A DNA stretch of 35,538 bases from Chitinophagaceae bacterium (GCA_022841365.1 JALHRP010000040.1:1-35538), one strand, 5' to 3'. Shown: positions 1 to 7,157, counted from the first letter of the stretch. Numbers and translations: made by a program. The notes: generated by a model from the letters alone, not told the origin.

Positions 1-2
1 GC

Positions 3-848
3 ATCAGCGGCATTGCAGGGAATAATAATTGGGATCGTAAAGTAAAGTACAGAGAACATTTAGCAGGAATAGCTGCAATTGGTTCTCAGCGACCCACAAC
101 GCTTGCTGCAATAAAAGATTTTCAAAAGAAAGCCGGACTTAAAGTAGATGGTAAATGGGGCCCTAAATCTCAGGCAGCATGGGACAGGCTTTCTGCAGGG
201 CCATCAAAAAACAAAACGGGATTGCCAGAATTCGCTAACAAAATGACAACGCTGGTTAAACCAAAAGATCAAAATGCAACATCAGATAAAAAAGAGAAGA
301 AAGGTATTTATAAAAAACTTCTGCAGCCAAATGAAGGCACTAAGTTGAATGATGTTATTAAAAACGCAGGTAAAGGCGATTTGGTTGGCACCATCATGAG
401 TGCTGTTAGTTGGTTGATTGAAAAAGTAGGCAGTGTATTTAAAAAAGATAAACCCGAAAAAATTACTGCAGATGATATGCCGGATATTGAACGTGATGCA
501 AGCAATGCATTTGAATGGCAGGATATGAAAGAAAATTACGGCAACCTGAATGATGTACAAAAACAAGAGGTAAAAGAAGAAGCTACAAACCTTCTGGAAG
601 AATACCAAAAAATGCCAATTGTTCAAAAAGGTGTTGAAGTATTAGCCGACAAGCTGAAACAAAAGTTGCCATACCTGGAAGAAAAGCAGGCTAAAGAAAT
701 TGCAGAAGAAGTGGAGGAAGGTGAAGAACCAATCACTGATCAGCAAGCGCAGCAACTGGGTTTGCAAATTAAAAATGCAGGTGTAAATAAAGACACAGTA
801 AATGTAAAAAGCGGAGGCGGTGCAACAGGTGGTTTCTGTCAGTGTTAA
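3..848 (+). CDS. Peptidoglycan-binding-domain protein, 5' end outside window
   Basis: The reading frame is open from base 3, so this is the C-terminal 281 residues of a longer protein; the TTG at 222 is not needed as a start. A PG_binding_1-like motif (GLKVDGKWGPKS) lies at about visible residues 50-61, inside a helical repeat with ...IKDFQKKAG upstream and AAWDRL downstream. After it comes a long Lys/Glu-rich, mostly helical region with one short hydrophobic stretch (TIMSAVSWLIEKVGSVF). The tail is Gly-rich and ends GGFCQC. In this context it is probably a virion-associated or lysis protein that anchors to the cell wall; a catalytic domain may lie upstream of the window. It is the first visible gene of the late operon, with 66 bp before the next start. 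Function beyond wall binding is unknown. Confidence 0.75.
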   Translation: MSGIAGNNNWDRKVKYREHLAGIAAIGSQRPTTLAAIKDFQKKAGLKVDGKWGPKSQAAWDRLSAGPSKNKTGLPEFANKMTTLVKPKDQNATSDKKEKKGIYKKLLQPNEGTKLNDVIKNAGKGDLVGTIMSAVSWLIEKVGSVFKKDKPEKITADDMPDIERDASNAFEWQDMKENYGNLNDVQKQEVKEEATNLLEEYQKMPIVQKGVEVLADKLKQKLPYLEEKQAKEIAEEVEEGEEPITDQQAQQLGLQIKNAGVNKDTVNVKSGGGATGGFCQC

Positions 849-914
849 AACTTAAAATCAGTATTTAGTACTATAACTTTTTAATTCAATTACATCACCA
901 AACCATTAAAAACA

Positions 915-1103
915 ATGGCAACGAAAAGAAAAAGCAGCAGCGTTTCCGGATTGGTTAAGACAAAACAAAGCTTAAGGGCTCAACTGTCTAAAATCAATCA
1001 AAAGAAAAGGGATAAAAGGCGTGCTGAAAAACTTCGCCGTGAAGTGGAATCTTTACGGAGAAAAGTGAAAGCCGCTAATGGCGGATCACGCAAACGCAAA
1101 TAA
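915..1103 (+). CDS. Small very basic protein, possible DNA-condensing virion protein
   Basis: 62 residues, roughly 40% Lys plus Arg, with almost no acidic residues outside one helix. The middle (about residues 25-52) has a heptad-like pattern of Leu/Ile between charged residues, so a short coiled coil or amphipathic helix is likely; both ends are Lys/Arg/Ser-rich and probably disordered. The ATG follows an A-rich leader (CCATTAAAAACA), as is usual for Bacteroidota starts. It sits directly before a hydrophobic small protein and the candidate capsid gene. Small basic proteins that neutralise DNA are known in several tailless viruses, so a genome-condensing role is plausible, but this is inference from composition and position only. 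A nonspecific nucleic-acid-binding role is equally possible. Confidence 0.6.
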   Translation: MATKRKSSSVSGLVKTKQSLRAQLSKINQKKRDKRRAEKLRREVESLRRKVKAANGGSRKRK

Positions 1104-1172
1104 CCCCAATGGTGGCGGTGTGTAACACTAAACCATTAAACCTTATTACATCATTTTTTTTATTAAAGCAAA

Positions 1173-1559
1173 ATGCAAAAAATCAATTTTAAAGCAATCA
1201 TGGACCGAGTGATCAACAAGGCACCCGGTTTAGTGGTAGGTTCTGTGGCAAGCAACTTTGTTGCAACACAGGTAACCAAGTTGAGTAAAGGACAGGCAGC
1301 ACCAATGATGGTGGCCGGTGCCCAGATCGTTGCCGGTGCTTTGGTTCCTGCCTTCTTAGGCAAAGGAAAAGGCAAAGCCGGATTTATTGAAGCAGTAGCC
1401 GATGGTATGATGGCACAAGGTGCCGTACAGTTGGCAAAAGCGCTCAACATTCCAGGTATTTCCGGAATGGACAACGATATGAGTGCAGAAGAAGATTGGG
1501 TAAGTGCAACAGAAGAAACGTTGAACGGACCTGATGCAACACTCAACGGTAACGATTAA
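1173..1559 (+). CDS. Small Ala/Gly-rich membrane protein of the virion operon
   Basis: 128 residues. Two Ala/Gly/Val-rich hydrophobic segments lie at about residues 18-33 and 46-64, separated by a short basic stretch. A GKGKGKAGF loop follows, then a second amphipathic region, and an acidic tail (DNDMSAEEDW to the end). There is no signal peptide. Small, Gly/Ala-rich proteins with one or two membrane segments are common in viruses with a lipid layer, and the gene lies immediately before the candidate capsid gene. It may equally be a scaffold-like or minor structural protein. The start is ATG after a run of T and AAAGCAAA. I do not recognise a named family. Confidence 0.6.
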   Translation: MQKINFKAIMDRVINKAPGLVVGSVASNFVATQVTKLSKGQAAPMMVAGAQIVAGALVPAFLGKGKGKAGFIEAVADGMMAQGAVQLAKALNIPGISGMDNDMSAEEDWVSATEETLNGPDATLNGND

Positions 1560-1624
1560 ACGTAAAGAATCGGAACCACTTTTTTATCAAAACATCATTC
1601 AATCAATTTTTAAGTTCATTTAAA

Positions 1625-2488
1625 ATGAAAAGTTTAAAAACATTATTCATCGCATTTATTTTAACTGTGGCATTGGCTGCAGGTTTAAGTGCTGCCGGCT
1701 TAGCTCCGGTACAGGCAACTGCCATGGCAGCAGGCATTGTACTGTTCAGCACATTACTGCCAAAACAGGAAGGCGTATTAGGAGCTTATGTTGGTACTGC
1801 AGGATCTGCTGCCAGTATGAGCAGCGGCGAAACCGGCATTCAGGTAATTACAACCGAGCGTGAACGTGCCGTGTTAGAGCATAACAAAAACCGCCCTGAA
1901 TTTAAAGGCCGAAAGCTTACACCGTCTTTTCTCCGGCTGGAAACAGACATCCTCAACACAAGTGGCAAGCTGTCGTTCAAAACATTTATTGGCGATGGTA
2001 CAACTGTATATCCTACAGAACGCCGCTTAGATCGTAACGACGATTTTATTGCAACAGAAATGGGCTTCTTCCTCATTAAGCAGGATACAGCTAACAGCAA
2101 AACAAATGCTCTGTTACTTTCTTATCCCAACATCACCGTCTTTGGAGCTGCAGCTGCTGCAGATCTCAAGGCACTTTATACCAGTGGTAAACTGCGTATC
2201 AATGTTGGTCGTGAAGATAAGTTTGTGGCATTAGATATTGCCCGTTTCCTGCACATTCCGGAAACGCAGCAAACAGCCGGTACCAACTACGATGAAACCA
2301 GCGAAAAGAGCGGCTTCATCAACCTTACTCCGCAATTGATCCTGCAGGGTAACGGTACCAATGAAGTAGAGATCGACTTTACTACTTATGCAGGTTTTGC
2401 AGGTGGTACAAGTGCAGATGTAGGGTTTAAACACCGTGCAGTACTTTATTTCCGTGGTTTGCTTGCAACTGGCAGCCAAACAAGATAA
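1625..2488 (+). CDS. Candidate major capsid protein with N-terminal hydrophobic segments
   Basis: 287 residues. The N-terminus holds two hydrophobic stretches (about 6-27 and 30-46), the first resembling a signal peptide or membrane anchor. From about residue 70 the protein is beta-rich with short loops and ends in strand-like segments (VEIDFTTYAG, AVLYFRGLLA). About 240 residues remain for the folded part, close to PM2 P2 (269 aa), one of the smallest double-jelly-roll capsid proteins known. Evidence for capsid function is position and context: the basic and hydrophobic small genes lie before it, an intrinsic terminator immediately follows (suggesting a large transcript excess), and the next gene is also beta-rich. 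No sequence motif proves the fold. Alternatives are a membrane-anchored minor virion protein or an exported surface-layer subunit. Confidence 0.5.
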   Translation: MKSLKTLFIAFILTVALAAGLSAAGLAPVQATAMAAGIVLFSTLLPKQEGVLGAYVGTAGSAASMSSGETGIQVITTERERAVLEHNKNRPEFKGRKLTPSFLRLETDILNTSGKLSFKTFIGDGTTVYPTERRLDRNDDFIATEMGFFLIKQDTANSKTNALLLSYPNITVFGAAAAADLKALYTSGKLRINVGREDKFVALDIARFLHIPETQQTAGTNYDETSEKSGFINLTPQLILQGNGTNEVEIDFTTYAGFAGGTSADVGFKHRAVLYFRGLLATGSQTR

Positions 2489-2519
2489 TATTTTTTTTTT
2501 CTCTATCTGTCGTCAACTT

Positions 2520-2546
2520 CCGGCCCGTTTCGGCGGGCCGGTTTTT
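2520..2546 (+). terminator. Intrinsic terminator directly after the candidate capsid gene
   Basis: An 8-bp all-GC stem (arm CCGGCCCG at 2520-2527, complementary arm at 2534-2541) with a 6-nt loop is followed by five T. It lies 31 bp after the stop at 2488 and 23 bp before the next ATG, in the middle of an otherwise co-directional operon. A run of ten T at about 2491-2500 precedes it. Partial read-through here would make upstream genes, including the candidate capsid gene, more abundant than those downstream. Confidence 0.8.
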
Positions 2547-2569
2547 AAACAGGTACAAAAAATTTTCAA

Positions 2570-2986
2570 ATGGGATCACAACAACATCCAATTAAAAAAT
2601 CTGCAACCATTGAAGTGCCGATCACCAATTTAAGTGCATCGCAATTTCAGTTTACAGATAACGAAACAACCCTGGACAATATTCGTGTGGTAGGTATGGT
2701 TGTTCATACTGCTAATGTTGCAAAAACATTCAACGGTAAAACCGTAGTGCCGGATGCTATTCAGAAAAAAGCATTCATTACCCTTAACGATAAAAACAGC
2801 AGGCAGCATTTAAAACGCTTGCCGTTAGAAACGTTTTTCTTAAATGCACAGTTGTTTCGTGAAGAGCTGGCAAAGCTCGATGTAGATGTTCGCAAATCAT
2901 TTATTGAAATAAATGATAAAACAGGACTTACTACAGACATGGCTTTTTTGGTAACCTTCTTTTACGAAGAAGCAGCAGCGCAATAA
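2570..2986 (+). CDS. 138-aa beta-rich structural protein, possible minor capsid or vertex protein
   Basis: 138 residues without signal peptide or membrane segment. The predicted pattern is alternating strands (TIEVPITNLSASQFQFTD, NIRVVGMVVHTANVAK, KAFITLND, MAFLVTFFYEE) with few helices. The order of elements in its last 100 residues resembles the C-terminal half of the preceding 287-aa protein: a strand ending in Asn/Asp or Gly, a basic turn, an Leu-rich segment ending FFL or FLHIP, then an FINL/FIEI strand and a final hydrophobic strand. That suggests, but does not prove, a shared fold. Size and place after the candidate capsid gene would suit a single-jelly-roll vertex or cement protein. 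No named family recognised. Confidence 0.55.
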   Translation: MGSQQHPIKKSATIEVPITNLSASQFQFTDNETTLDNIRVVGMVVHTANVAKTFNGKTVVPDAIQKKAFITLNDKNSRQHLKRLPLETFFLNAQLFREELAKLDVDVRKSFIEINDKTGLTTDMAFLVTFFYEEAAAQ

Positions 2987-2998
2987 AAAATACGACAG

Positions 2999-3886
2999 AT
3001 GGCAATTTTAGGAAAAGAAAATGTGCTGGAAATGGTGAGGCAAATGAAGATGCCGTACTGGAAAATCAGCGAAAGCAGATCTGCCAAAGAACAAGGGAAC
3101 TATGTGGCAAAAGCTGATTTTGAAAATGCAAACCTGGGTTTAGAAGAAAGCCTGGATGTATTACGCACAGCCATGAACCGGCTTACTCCCGGTCAGTATT
3201 TTTTTACTGCAGCAAAAAGCACCGGTGTAAGCAAGGGCATTATTGATTGCCTTATTGAAATTACCAGAGATGGTAACACTGTAGCAGGTATTGGCAGCGT
3301 TGGTTATGTAAAGCCTTTATACCTCGATGGTATTGGCGAAGTAACTGCAGACAATTTTGAACAGGCCATTGAAGCCAAGTTTAAAAAAATGCAGGAAGAG
3401 GTTGATAAGAAAAAAAGAGAACAGGATCTGCTTGATGAAAACAAACGCCTCAAAGCAGAGTTGGCCGATAAAGAAAGCGGAATTAATGGTGGCCTGTACA
3501 GTATTGGCGCCATGATATGGCCGCAATTAAAGAAAAGTGCCGTTGCTAAAGACCTTATAAAAACCATCGCCGGTGTTGGAATGGTAGCAGCTAAAGAAAA
3601 TGCAGCAGAAAACAGTAATGCATCTCAAGGAAGTGCAGCAGCTGGTTCCGGTTCTCCCCCTCCGGGGGTTCGCCATGGGGGAACGAACGAAGTTCAAGAG
3701 GGGGCCACAGATCCCCAGGAACGCATTACTGCAGCCCTCGGAAGTTTGCTGGGCGATGATCCGGAAAACCCTCAAAGCCAGGCAGAGCTTGCAGAACAGT
3801 TGGAGCTGCTGGCTAAAACAAAAAGACAGGATCCCGATACCTATAACATGGGTCTGGATTATTTAAAAGGTATGACAGATGAGTAA
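2999..3886 (+). CDS. Coiled-coil virion-operon protein with an in-frame palindromic-repeat insertion
   Basis: 295 residues. The N-terminal 115 residues form a mixed alpha/beta domain (TPGQYFFTAAKS, GSVGYVKPLYLDG). Residues 120-160 are a strongly charged coiled coil (KKMQEEVDKKKREQ and following). A Gly/Ala-rich, mildly hydrophobic helix (ATVAKD..KTIAGVGMVAA type, about 178-200) comes next, then a Ser/Ala/Gly/Pro-rich linker at about 205-245 and an acidic helical tail. The linker is coded partly by a GC-rich palindrome (3651-3705) that matches, in reverse orientation, a repeat family in the intergenic regions at 16.6 and 22.1 kb. The frame stays open through it, so the gene is probably functional. 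The stop overlaps the next start by 8 bp (ATGAGTAA). Family unknown; an assembly or scaffold-like role is only a guess. Confidence 0.6.
   Translation: MAILGKENVLEMVRQMKMPYWKISESRSAKEQGNYVAKADFENANLGLEESLDVLRTAMNRLTPGQYFFTAAKSTGVSKGIIDCLIEITRDGNTVAGIGSVGYVKPLYLDGIGEVTADNFEQAIEAKFKKMQEEVDKKKREQDLLDENKRLKAELADKESGINGGLYSIGAMIWPQLKKSAVAKDLIKTIAGVGMVAAKENAAENSNASQGSAAAGSGSPPPGVRHGGTNEVQEGATDPQERITAALGSLLGDDPENPQSQAELAEQLELLAKTKRQDPDTYNMGLDYLKGMTDE
3651..3705 (-). repeat. GC-rich palindromic repeat inside a virion gene
   Basis: On the minus strand this reads GCCCCCTCT (3697-3705), an interior with a GTTCG/GAACG palindrome, then CCCCCGGAGGGGGAGAAC (3651-3668). Both outer blocks are identical to the intergenic copy at 16605-16635, where they are separated by only a few bases. 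It is translated in frame as a Ser/Gly/Pro-rich linker. Confidence 0.7.
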
Positions 3887-4064
3887 CGGTTTAACCATTG
3901 AGTTTGATAAGTTGAGTGAAAACGACAGGCAACGCATTATGCAGGCAGTTGAAAAACTTTGTATAAATAATCCGGATGTGGTGCGTGAGTTAGAGAAACT
4001 GGCCGACATTAAAACAAACAGCCCAAAGCAATGGAGCATGGGCAAAAAAATTTTAAAGCTGTAA
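3879..4064 (+). CDS. 61-aa helical protein of the virion operon
   Basis: 61 residues, predicted as two or three helices (IEFDKLSENDRQRIMQAVEK, then NNPDVVRELEKLADI) with a basic C-terminus (MGKKILKL). It has no membrane segment and no signal peptide. Its ATG overlaps the stop of the upstream gene by 8 bp, and the next gene's ATG follows its stop after 2 bp, so translation is probably coupled on both sides. This tight packing is the main reason to accept it as real. The last residues may form an amphipathic, membrane-touching helix. I do not recognise a family. Confidence 0.6.
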   Translation: MSNGLTIEFDKLSENDRQRIMQAVEKLCINNPDVVRELEKLADIKTNSPKQWSMGKKILKL

Positions 4065-4066
4065 CT

Positions 4067-5131
4067 ATGTTTTTACCATCGTTATATACTACGTATGCCA
4101 ACATTGCAATTGCTCTGGTAAAATCGAAGCAAATAAAACGTTTTGTTATAGGCACTGAATTATGGTTTAACCTCCCGCTTACAGTTAAAGGTGTACAATA
4201 CTCTGCAAGATATCCACAAAATAAAAAAGTAAAAGTTTATAAAACTTATGATGATTTGATGGCGGGAAAAAATGCCATCTTGATTGATGTAAGTAAAGGA
4301 TTAAAAATTGGTGTACAATGTTTCGAAAAAACATTGAAAGAATTAAGCACTACATCTGATCCTTCTAAATATTTAAATGAAACAAGGTTTAATCTGCACT
4401 TGTTTCACAACAACGAAAAATACTGGCATACTTATGAGCCTAAAGAAAGCTTGTTTTTGTACAGCCATTCAACTAACGAGAAAACCGCTGCACAATTAAA
4501 AGAATTGGGATTGCTGGAATTGGAAATTAACAAGCTGGGAATGCAAGCTTCTAAAAATTTATATTATGTAGGCCTTGCATTAAAAAGTGGCAAACTTAAC
4601 AACGCTCAGATAAGCAGACTTGTACAGTCTGTTCAAAAACAAAATGCTGTTCTTGAAAAGTTTAAAAAAGAAACACCAAAAGAGCTGAAAGTGCTTATCA
4701 AAAAAAGCACGATTCAGATGGATGGTAAAATAACAGGAATTGGTATTGCTCCGGCTGTTGTGTCCGCTTTAATTTGGGCTGGTTCAGCATTGGTAGGTGC
4801 GGGAGTTGTTGTATGGGGTGCTGTTGAAATTGAAAGAGAAAGAGAGCGAACTGAAAAAGCAAAAGCATTGCTTGCGCAAGAAGGAATTAACATCTCTAAA
4901 ATTATTGAAGCTGCACAACTTGAGCAGCAGGGATTAGTTCCACCTGGCACAACAAAGACAGTTGCGCAGGAAGTAACTGTAGTAAATGCAGGTAATCAAA
5001 AAGCGTTGGATAATGTTACAAAAAACAATCCGGGCCTGTTTACAGAAGTTAAGTCTATTCTTATCTGGGGCACAGCTGCCTTCCTTGCTGTAAAAATATT
5101 ACCGGGTCTTTTTAACAACAAAAGCAAATGA
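4067..5131 (+). CDS. Two-segment membrane protein of the virion operon
   Basis: 354 residues from the ATG at 4067. An in-frame ATG at 4031 would overlap the previous gene, whereas 4067 lies 2 bp after its stop and gives a better N-terminus (MFLPSLYTTYANIAIALVKS). The first about 220 residues are a soluble alpha/beta region with a Lys-rich helical end. A transmembrane segment lies at about residues 231-257 (IGIAPAVVSALIWAGSALVG and on), followed by a Glu/Arg-rich helix, a loop, and a second membrane segment near the C-terminus (about 328-346) ending in a basic tail. The topology is consistent with a protein of a viral inner membrane or of the host cytoplasmic membrane during assembly. The stop overlaps the next ATG by 4 bp. 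No family recognised. Confidence 0.6.
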   Translation: MFLPSLYTTYANIAIALVKSKQIKRFVIGTELWFNLPLTVKGVQYSARYPQNKKVKVYKTYDDLMAGKNAILIDVSKGLKIGVQCFEKTLKELSTTSDPSKYLNETRFNLHLFHNNEKYWHTYEPKESLFLYSHSTNEKTAAQLKELGLLELEINKLGMQASKNLYYVGLALKSGKLNNAQISRLVQSVQKQNAVLEKFKKETPKELKVLIKKSTIQMDGKITGIGIAPAVVSALIWAGSALVGAGVVVWGAVEIERERERTEKAKALLAQEGINISKIIEAAQLEQQGLVPPGTTKTVAQEVTVVNAGNQKALDNVTKNNPGLFTEVKSILIWGTAAFLAVKILPGLFNNKSK

Positions 5132-5487
5132 GTTACAAAGCCAAATATAAAAGGGAAGTACTGCAGGAGCTCATTACCCGTTCCCGTGTGTGGAACGCAC
5201 AGGGTGCCAACAGCTACATGCTCTATAACCAGGGCAATACAAACGCAACCATTAACGGCAACTTTATTTTAGAGCCTAAAATGATCTGGAGCAGTCCTGA
5301 TGAAAACCCGGAGGTTCAGGATTGGAGTGATATAAATATTCAGTTCGATCAACTGAATACTCCATCTATGAAAGCGCCGGAGGCTGGTTCCGAACCTTCA
5401 GGTTCAGGTTTTACGCCCGGTATTGATCCGCCACCTGCTAAAGACAATCGTATTGTAATATTTAAATCCTTCATCATTCCTGCGTGA
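5128..5487 (+). CDS. 119-aa structural protein, function unknown
   Basis: 119 residues. A basic N-terminal helix (MSYKAKYKREVLQELITRSR) leads into a short beta domain (ANSYMLYNQGNTNATINGNF, then ILEPKMIWSS) rich in Asn and Thr. An acidic stretch, a Pro/Ser/Gly linker (APEAGSEPSGSGFTPGIDPP) and a final hydrophobic strand follow. The linker is coded by overlapping GGTTC/GAACC palindromes (5386-5405). The ATG overlaps the upstream stop (ATGA), and the stop overlaps the GTG start of the muramidase. Position between a membrane protein and the wall hydrolases suggests a virion component, perhaps a small connector, but nothing in the sequence names it. Confidence 0.55.
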   Translation: MSYKAKYKREVLQELITRSRVWNAQGANSYMLYNQGNTNATINGNFILEPKMIWSSPDENPEVQDWSDINIQFDQLNTPSMKAPEAGSEPSGSGFTPGIDPPPAKDNRIVIFKSFIIPA

Positions 5488-6119
5488 GTGTAAACTTTAC
5501 CATATCAAAAAAATTTACCAAAGATCTGGAAGGCGGTTACTGGAACGATCCCAGCGCCGGGCATACCTATGCAGGCATCACATTTAAGTATTATCCTAAA
5601 TGGAGCGGTTGGTTTCGTTTGTTTCAACTGGCTAAAAAAAAATATGGCAGTGTGGAACGAATGCCCAGGTATGCAAAGTTTAATGATGCAGAGCTGGATA
5701 AACACATCGCCGATTTTTATTACAACCGGCACTGGAAACAATTACTCAATGCAGATCTGTTCCGCAACCAGGACATTGTTAACATGATGTATGATTTTTT
5801 AGTGCATAAAGAATATGATGCAATTGCAGTTGTAAACCATGTGGCCCGGCAAATAAATAAAAATGTAAGCACCAGTAAAACACGTGTAACACCTGCAGTA
5901 ATTACACTGGCAAATAATTTTCAGGAGCGCTTTTATGCCATGTTGCGTTATTACCGAGCGCAGTATTACAAAAACCCACGCAGCATACCAGGTACATCTG
6001 TAAAAGGATTTAGTGCAGGTTTAGCCAATGCGTTCATCCGTGATCGTGTAAACAAATTTCCTGCAGTTACAAAACCAACCATTCAATTCCCCACATTTAA
6101 TTTACCCTACGGTATATGA
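5484..6119 (+). CDS. GH108-type N-acetylmuramidase (lysozyme)
   Basis: 211 residues starting at a GTG that overlaps the previous TGA. The N-terminal catalytic region carries the GH108 signature EGGYWNDP at about residues 16-23, with Glu16 as the expected catalytic acid, followed by AGHTYAGITFKYYP. The middle (about 60-150) matches the predicted peptidoglycan-binding fold that follows the GH108 domain (DKHIADFYYNRHW, NMMYDFLVHKEYDAI). The family cleaves the MurNAc-GlcNAc bond in peptidoglycan and is common in phages as endolysin or virion-bound hydrolase. There is no signal peptide, so it needs a holin or acts within the virion. It is overlapped by the SLT gene (ATGA), so the two wall enzymes are probably made together. 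Confidence 0.85.
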   Translation: MSVNFTISKKFTKDLEGGYWNDPSAGHTYAGITFKYYPKWSGWFRLFQLAKKKYGSVERMPRYAKFNDAELDKHIADFYYNRHWKQLLNADLFRNQDIVNMMYDFLVHKEYDAIAVVNHVARQINKNVSTSKTRVTPAVITLANNFQERFYAMLRYYRAQYYKNPRSIPGTSVKGFSAGLANAFIRDRVNKFPAVTKPTIQFPTFNLPYGI

Positions 6120-6715
6120 ACTTACTACGTTTAAATATTATCCCTGATGTGCAGCAAATTGCTTTTGCCAAACGTGTTACTGAAATTGCTGCAGAGCTGC
6201 AGGTAGATCCAAACTGGTTAATGCAGGTAATGTGGGCCGAAAGCAGATTGAAAGCAACTGCAGTAAACCCAACAAGCCGGGCAACCGGCCTCATTCAATT
6301 TATGCCTGCAACAGCTATCGGTTTAGGTACTACTGTAGATCGTTTAAAAGCAATGAATGCAGTGCAGCAGCTGGAATATGTGCGGAAATATTTTCTCCCG
6401 TTTAAAGGCCGTATGAAAAGCTATTACGATGTGTACAGCGTTGTTTTCTTTCCTGCATTAATAGGCAAGCCAGATACATGGGTGCTGCAAACAAGTAAGT
6501 TAAGCCCTGACATTATTGCAAAACAAAATCCTGTTGTAAACATTAATAAAGACAGTAAAATAACAGTAGCTGAATTTAAACAGTACGTGTACAACAGTGT
6601 AAATGATCTGCATAAAAAAATTGTTTTTGGAGCGGCTAAAGCTGCTGGCATTGGTGCCGGTACCATTGCGGGTGTACTGCTGCTTTTTTTTTGTTCCGTA
6701 ATAAATAACATTTAA
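6116..6715 (+). CDS. SLT-type lytic transglycosylase with C-terminal membrane anchor
   Basis: 199 residues. The SLT/goose-lysozyme-like fold is recognisable: MWAESRLKATAVNP at about residues 39-52 with catalytic Glu42, then ATGLIQFMPATA at about 57-68, the typical GLMQ-like motif. The enzyme cleaves peptidoglycan with formation of 1,6-anhydroMurNAc. The last about 24 residues (AAGIGAGTIAGVLLLFFCSV and on) form a single transmembrane helix, unusual for a soluble endolysin and consistent with anchoring in a viral or host membrane. PRD1 P7, a virion membrane-associated transglycosylase, is a functional parallel. The start overlaps the muramidase stop; the next gene follows after 10 bp. Confidence 0.85.
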   Translation: MNLLRLNIIPDVQQIAFAKRVTEIAAELQVDPNWLMQVMWAESRLKATAVNPTSRATGLIQFMPATAIGLGTTVDRLKAMNAVQQLEYVRKYFLPFKGRMKSYYDVYSVVFFPALIGKPDTWVLQTSKLSPDIIAKQNPVVNINKDSKITVAEFKQYVYNSVNDLHKKIVFGAAKAAGIGAGTIAGVLLLFFCSVINNI

Positions 6716-6725
6716 AACTAAACGC

Positions 6726-7157
6726 ATGAAATTTTTTAAGAAAATATGGATCCGCATCAAAAGCATATTTAATAGGGCTGATGATTTTTTAGAACAGCAT
6801 GTAGAGCAGGCGCTCATGATCACCGGCGGAATTAAACGATTCCTGGAAAGCCCTGCAGCCGATATTTTAGAAGCCGTGATCCCGGGAGATATTGATAAAC
6901 TGGTGCGTGAAAAATTACTGCTGGCAACCGGTGCTGCATTAAAAGCTATGGGCGTTATTGATGCCTGTAAAGGACTGAACGATGCAGATAAACTGCGTTG
7001 CCTGGTAGCGGAGCTGTACAAGCTGCAGAAAGAAGGCAAAGATGCGATCCTATTTAAACTGGCTGCATTGATTGTAAAAAATATGCATGGTGCAAAGTTT
7101 CCACAAAGCACTTATGATTTGTTAACACAAGGAAAATATGTAGAACGTTATAAATGA
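6726..7157 (+). CDS. 143-aa amphipathic helical protein
   Basis: 143 residues, almost wholly helical. The N-terminus (MKFFKKIWIRIKSIFN) is a basic amphipathic helix that would sit on a membrane surface. The rest alternates Leu/Ala-rich helices with charged faces (ADDFLEQHVEQAL, LVREKLLLATGAALKAMGV) and has two Cys at about 80 and 91. There is no full transmembrane span. Position directly after the muramidase and transglycosylase makes a lysis helper possible, but a virion inner protein is just as likely. The stop overlaps the next ATG (ATGA). No family name can be given from the sequence. Confidence 0.55.
   Translation: MKFFKKIWIRIKSIFNRADDFLEQHVEQALMITGGIKRFLESPAADILEAVIPGDIDKLVREKLLLATGAALKAMGVIDACKGLNDADKLRCLVAELYKLQKEGKDAILFKLAALIVKNMHGAKFPQSTYDLLTQGKYVERYK

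Noticed and set aside
222-848. TTG at 222 as the start of the first gene
   Set aside because: The frame is open upstream to the window edge and encodes a peptidoglycan-binding motif before 222, so the gene starts outside the window.
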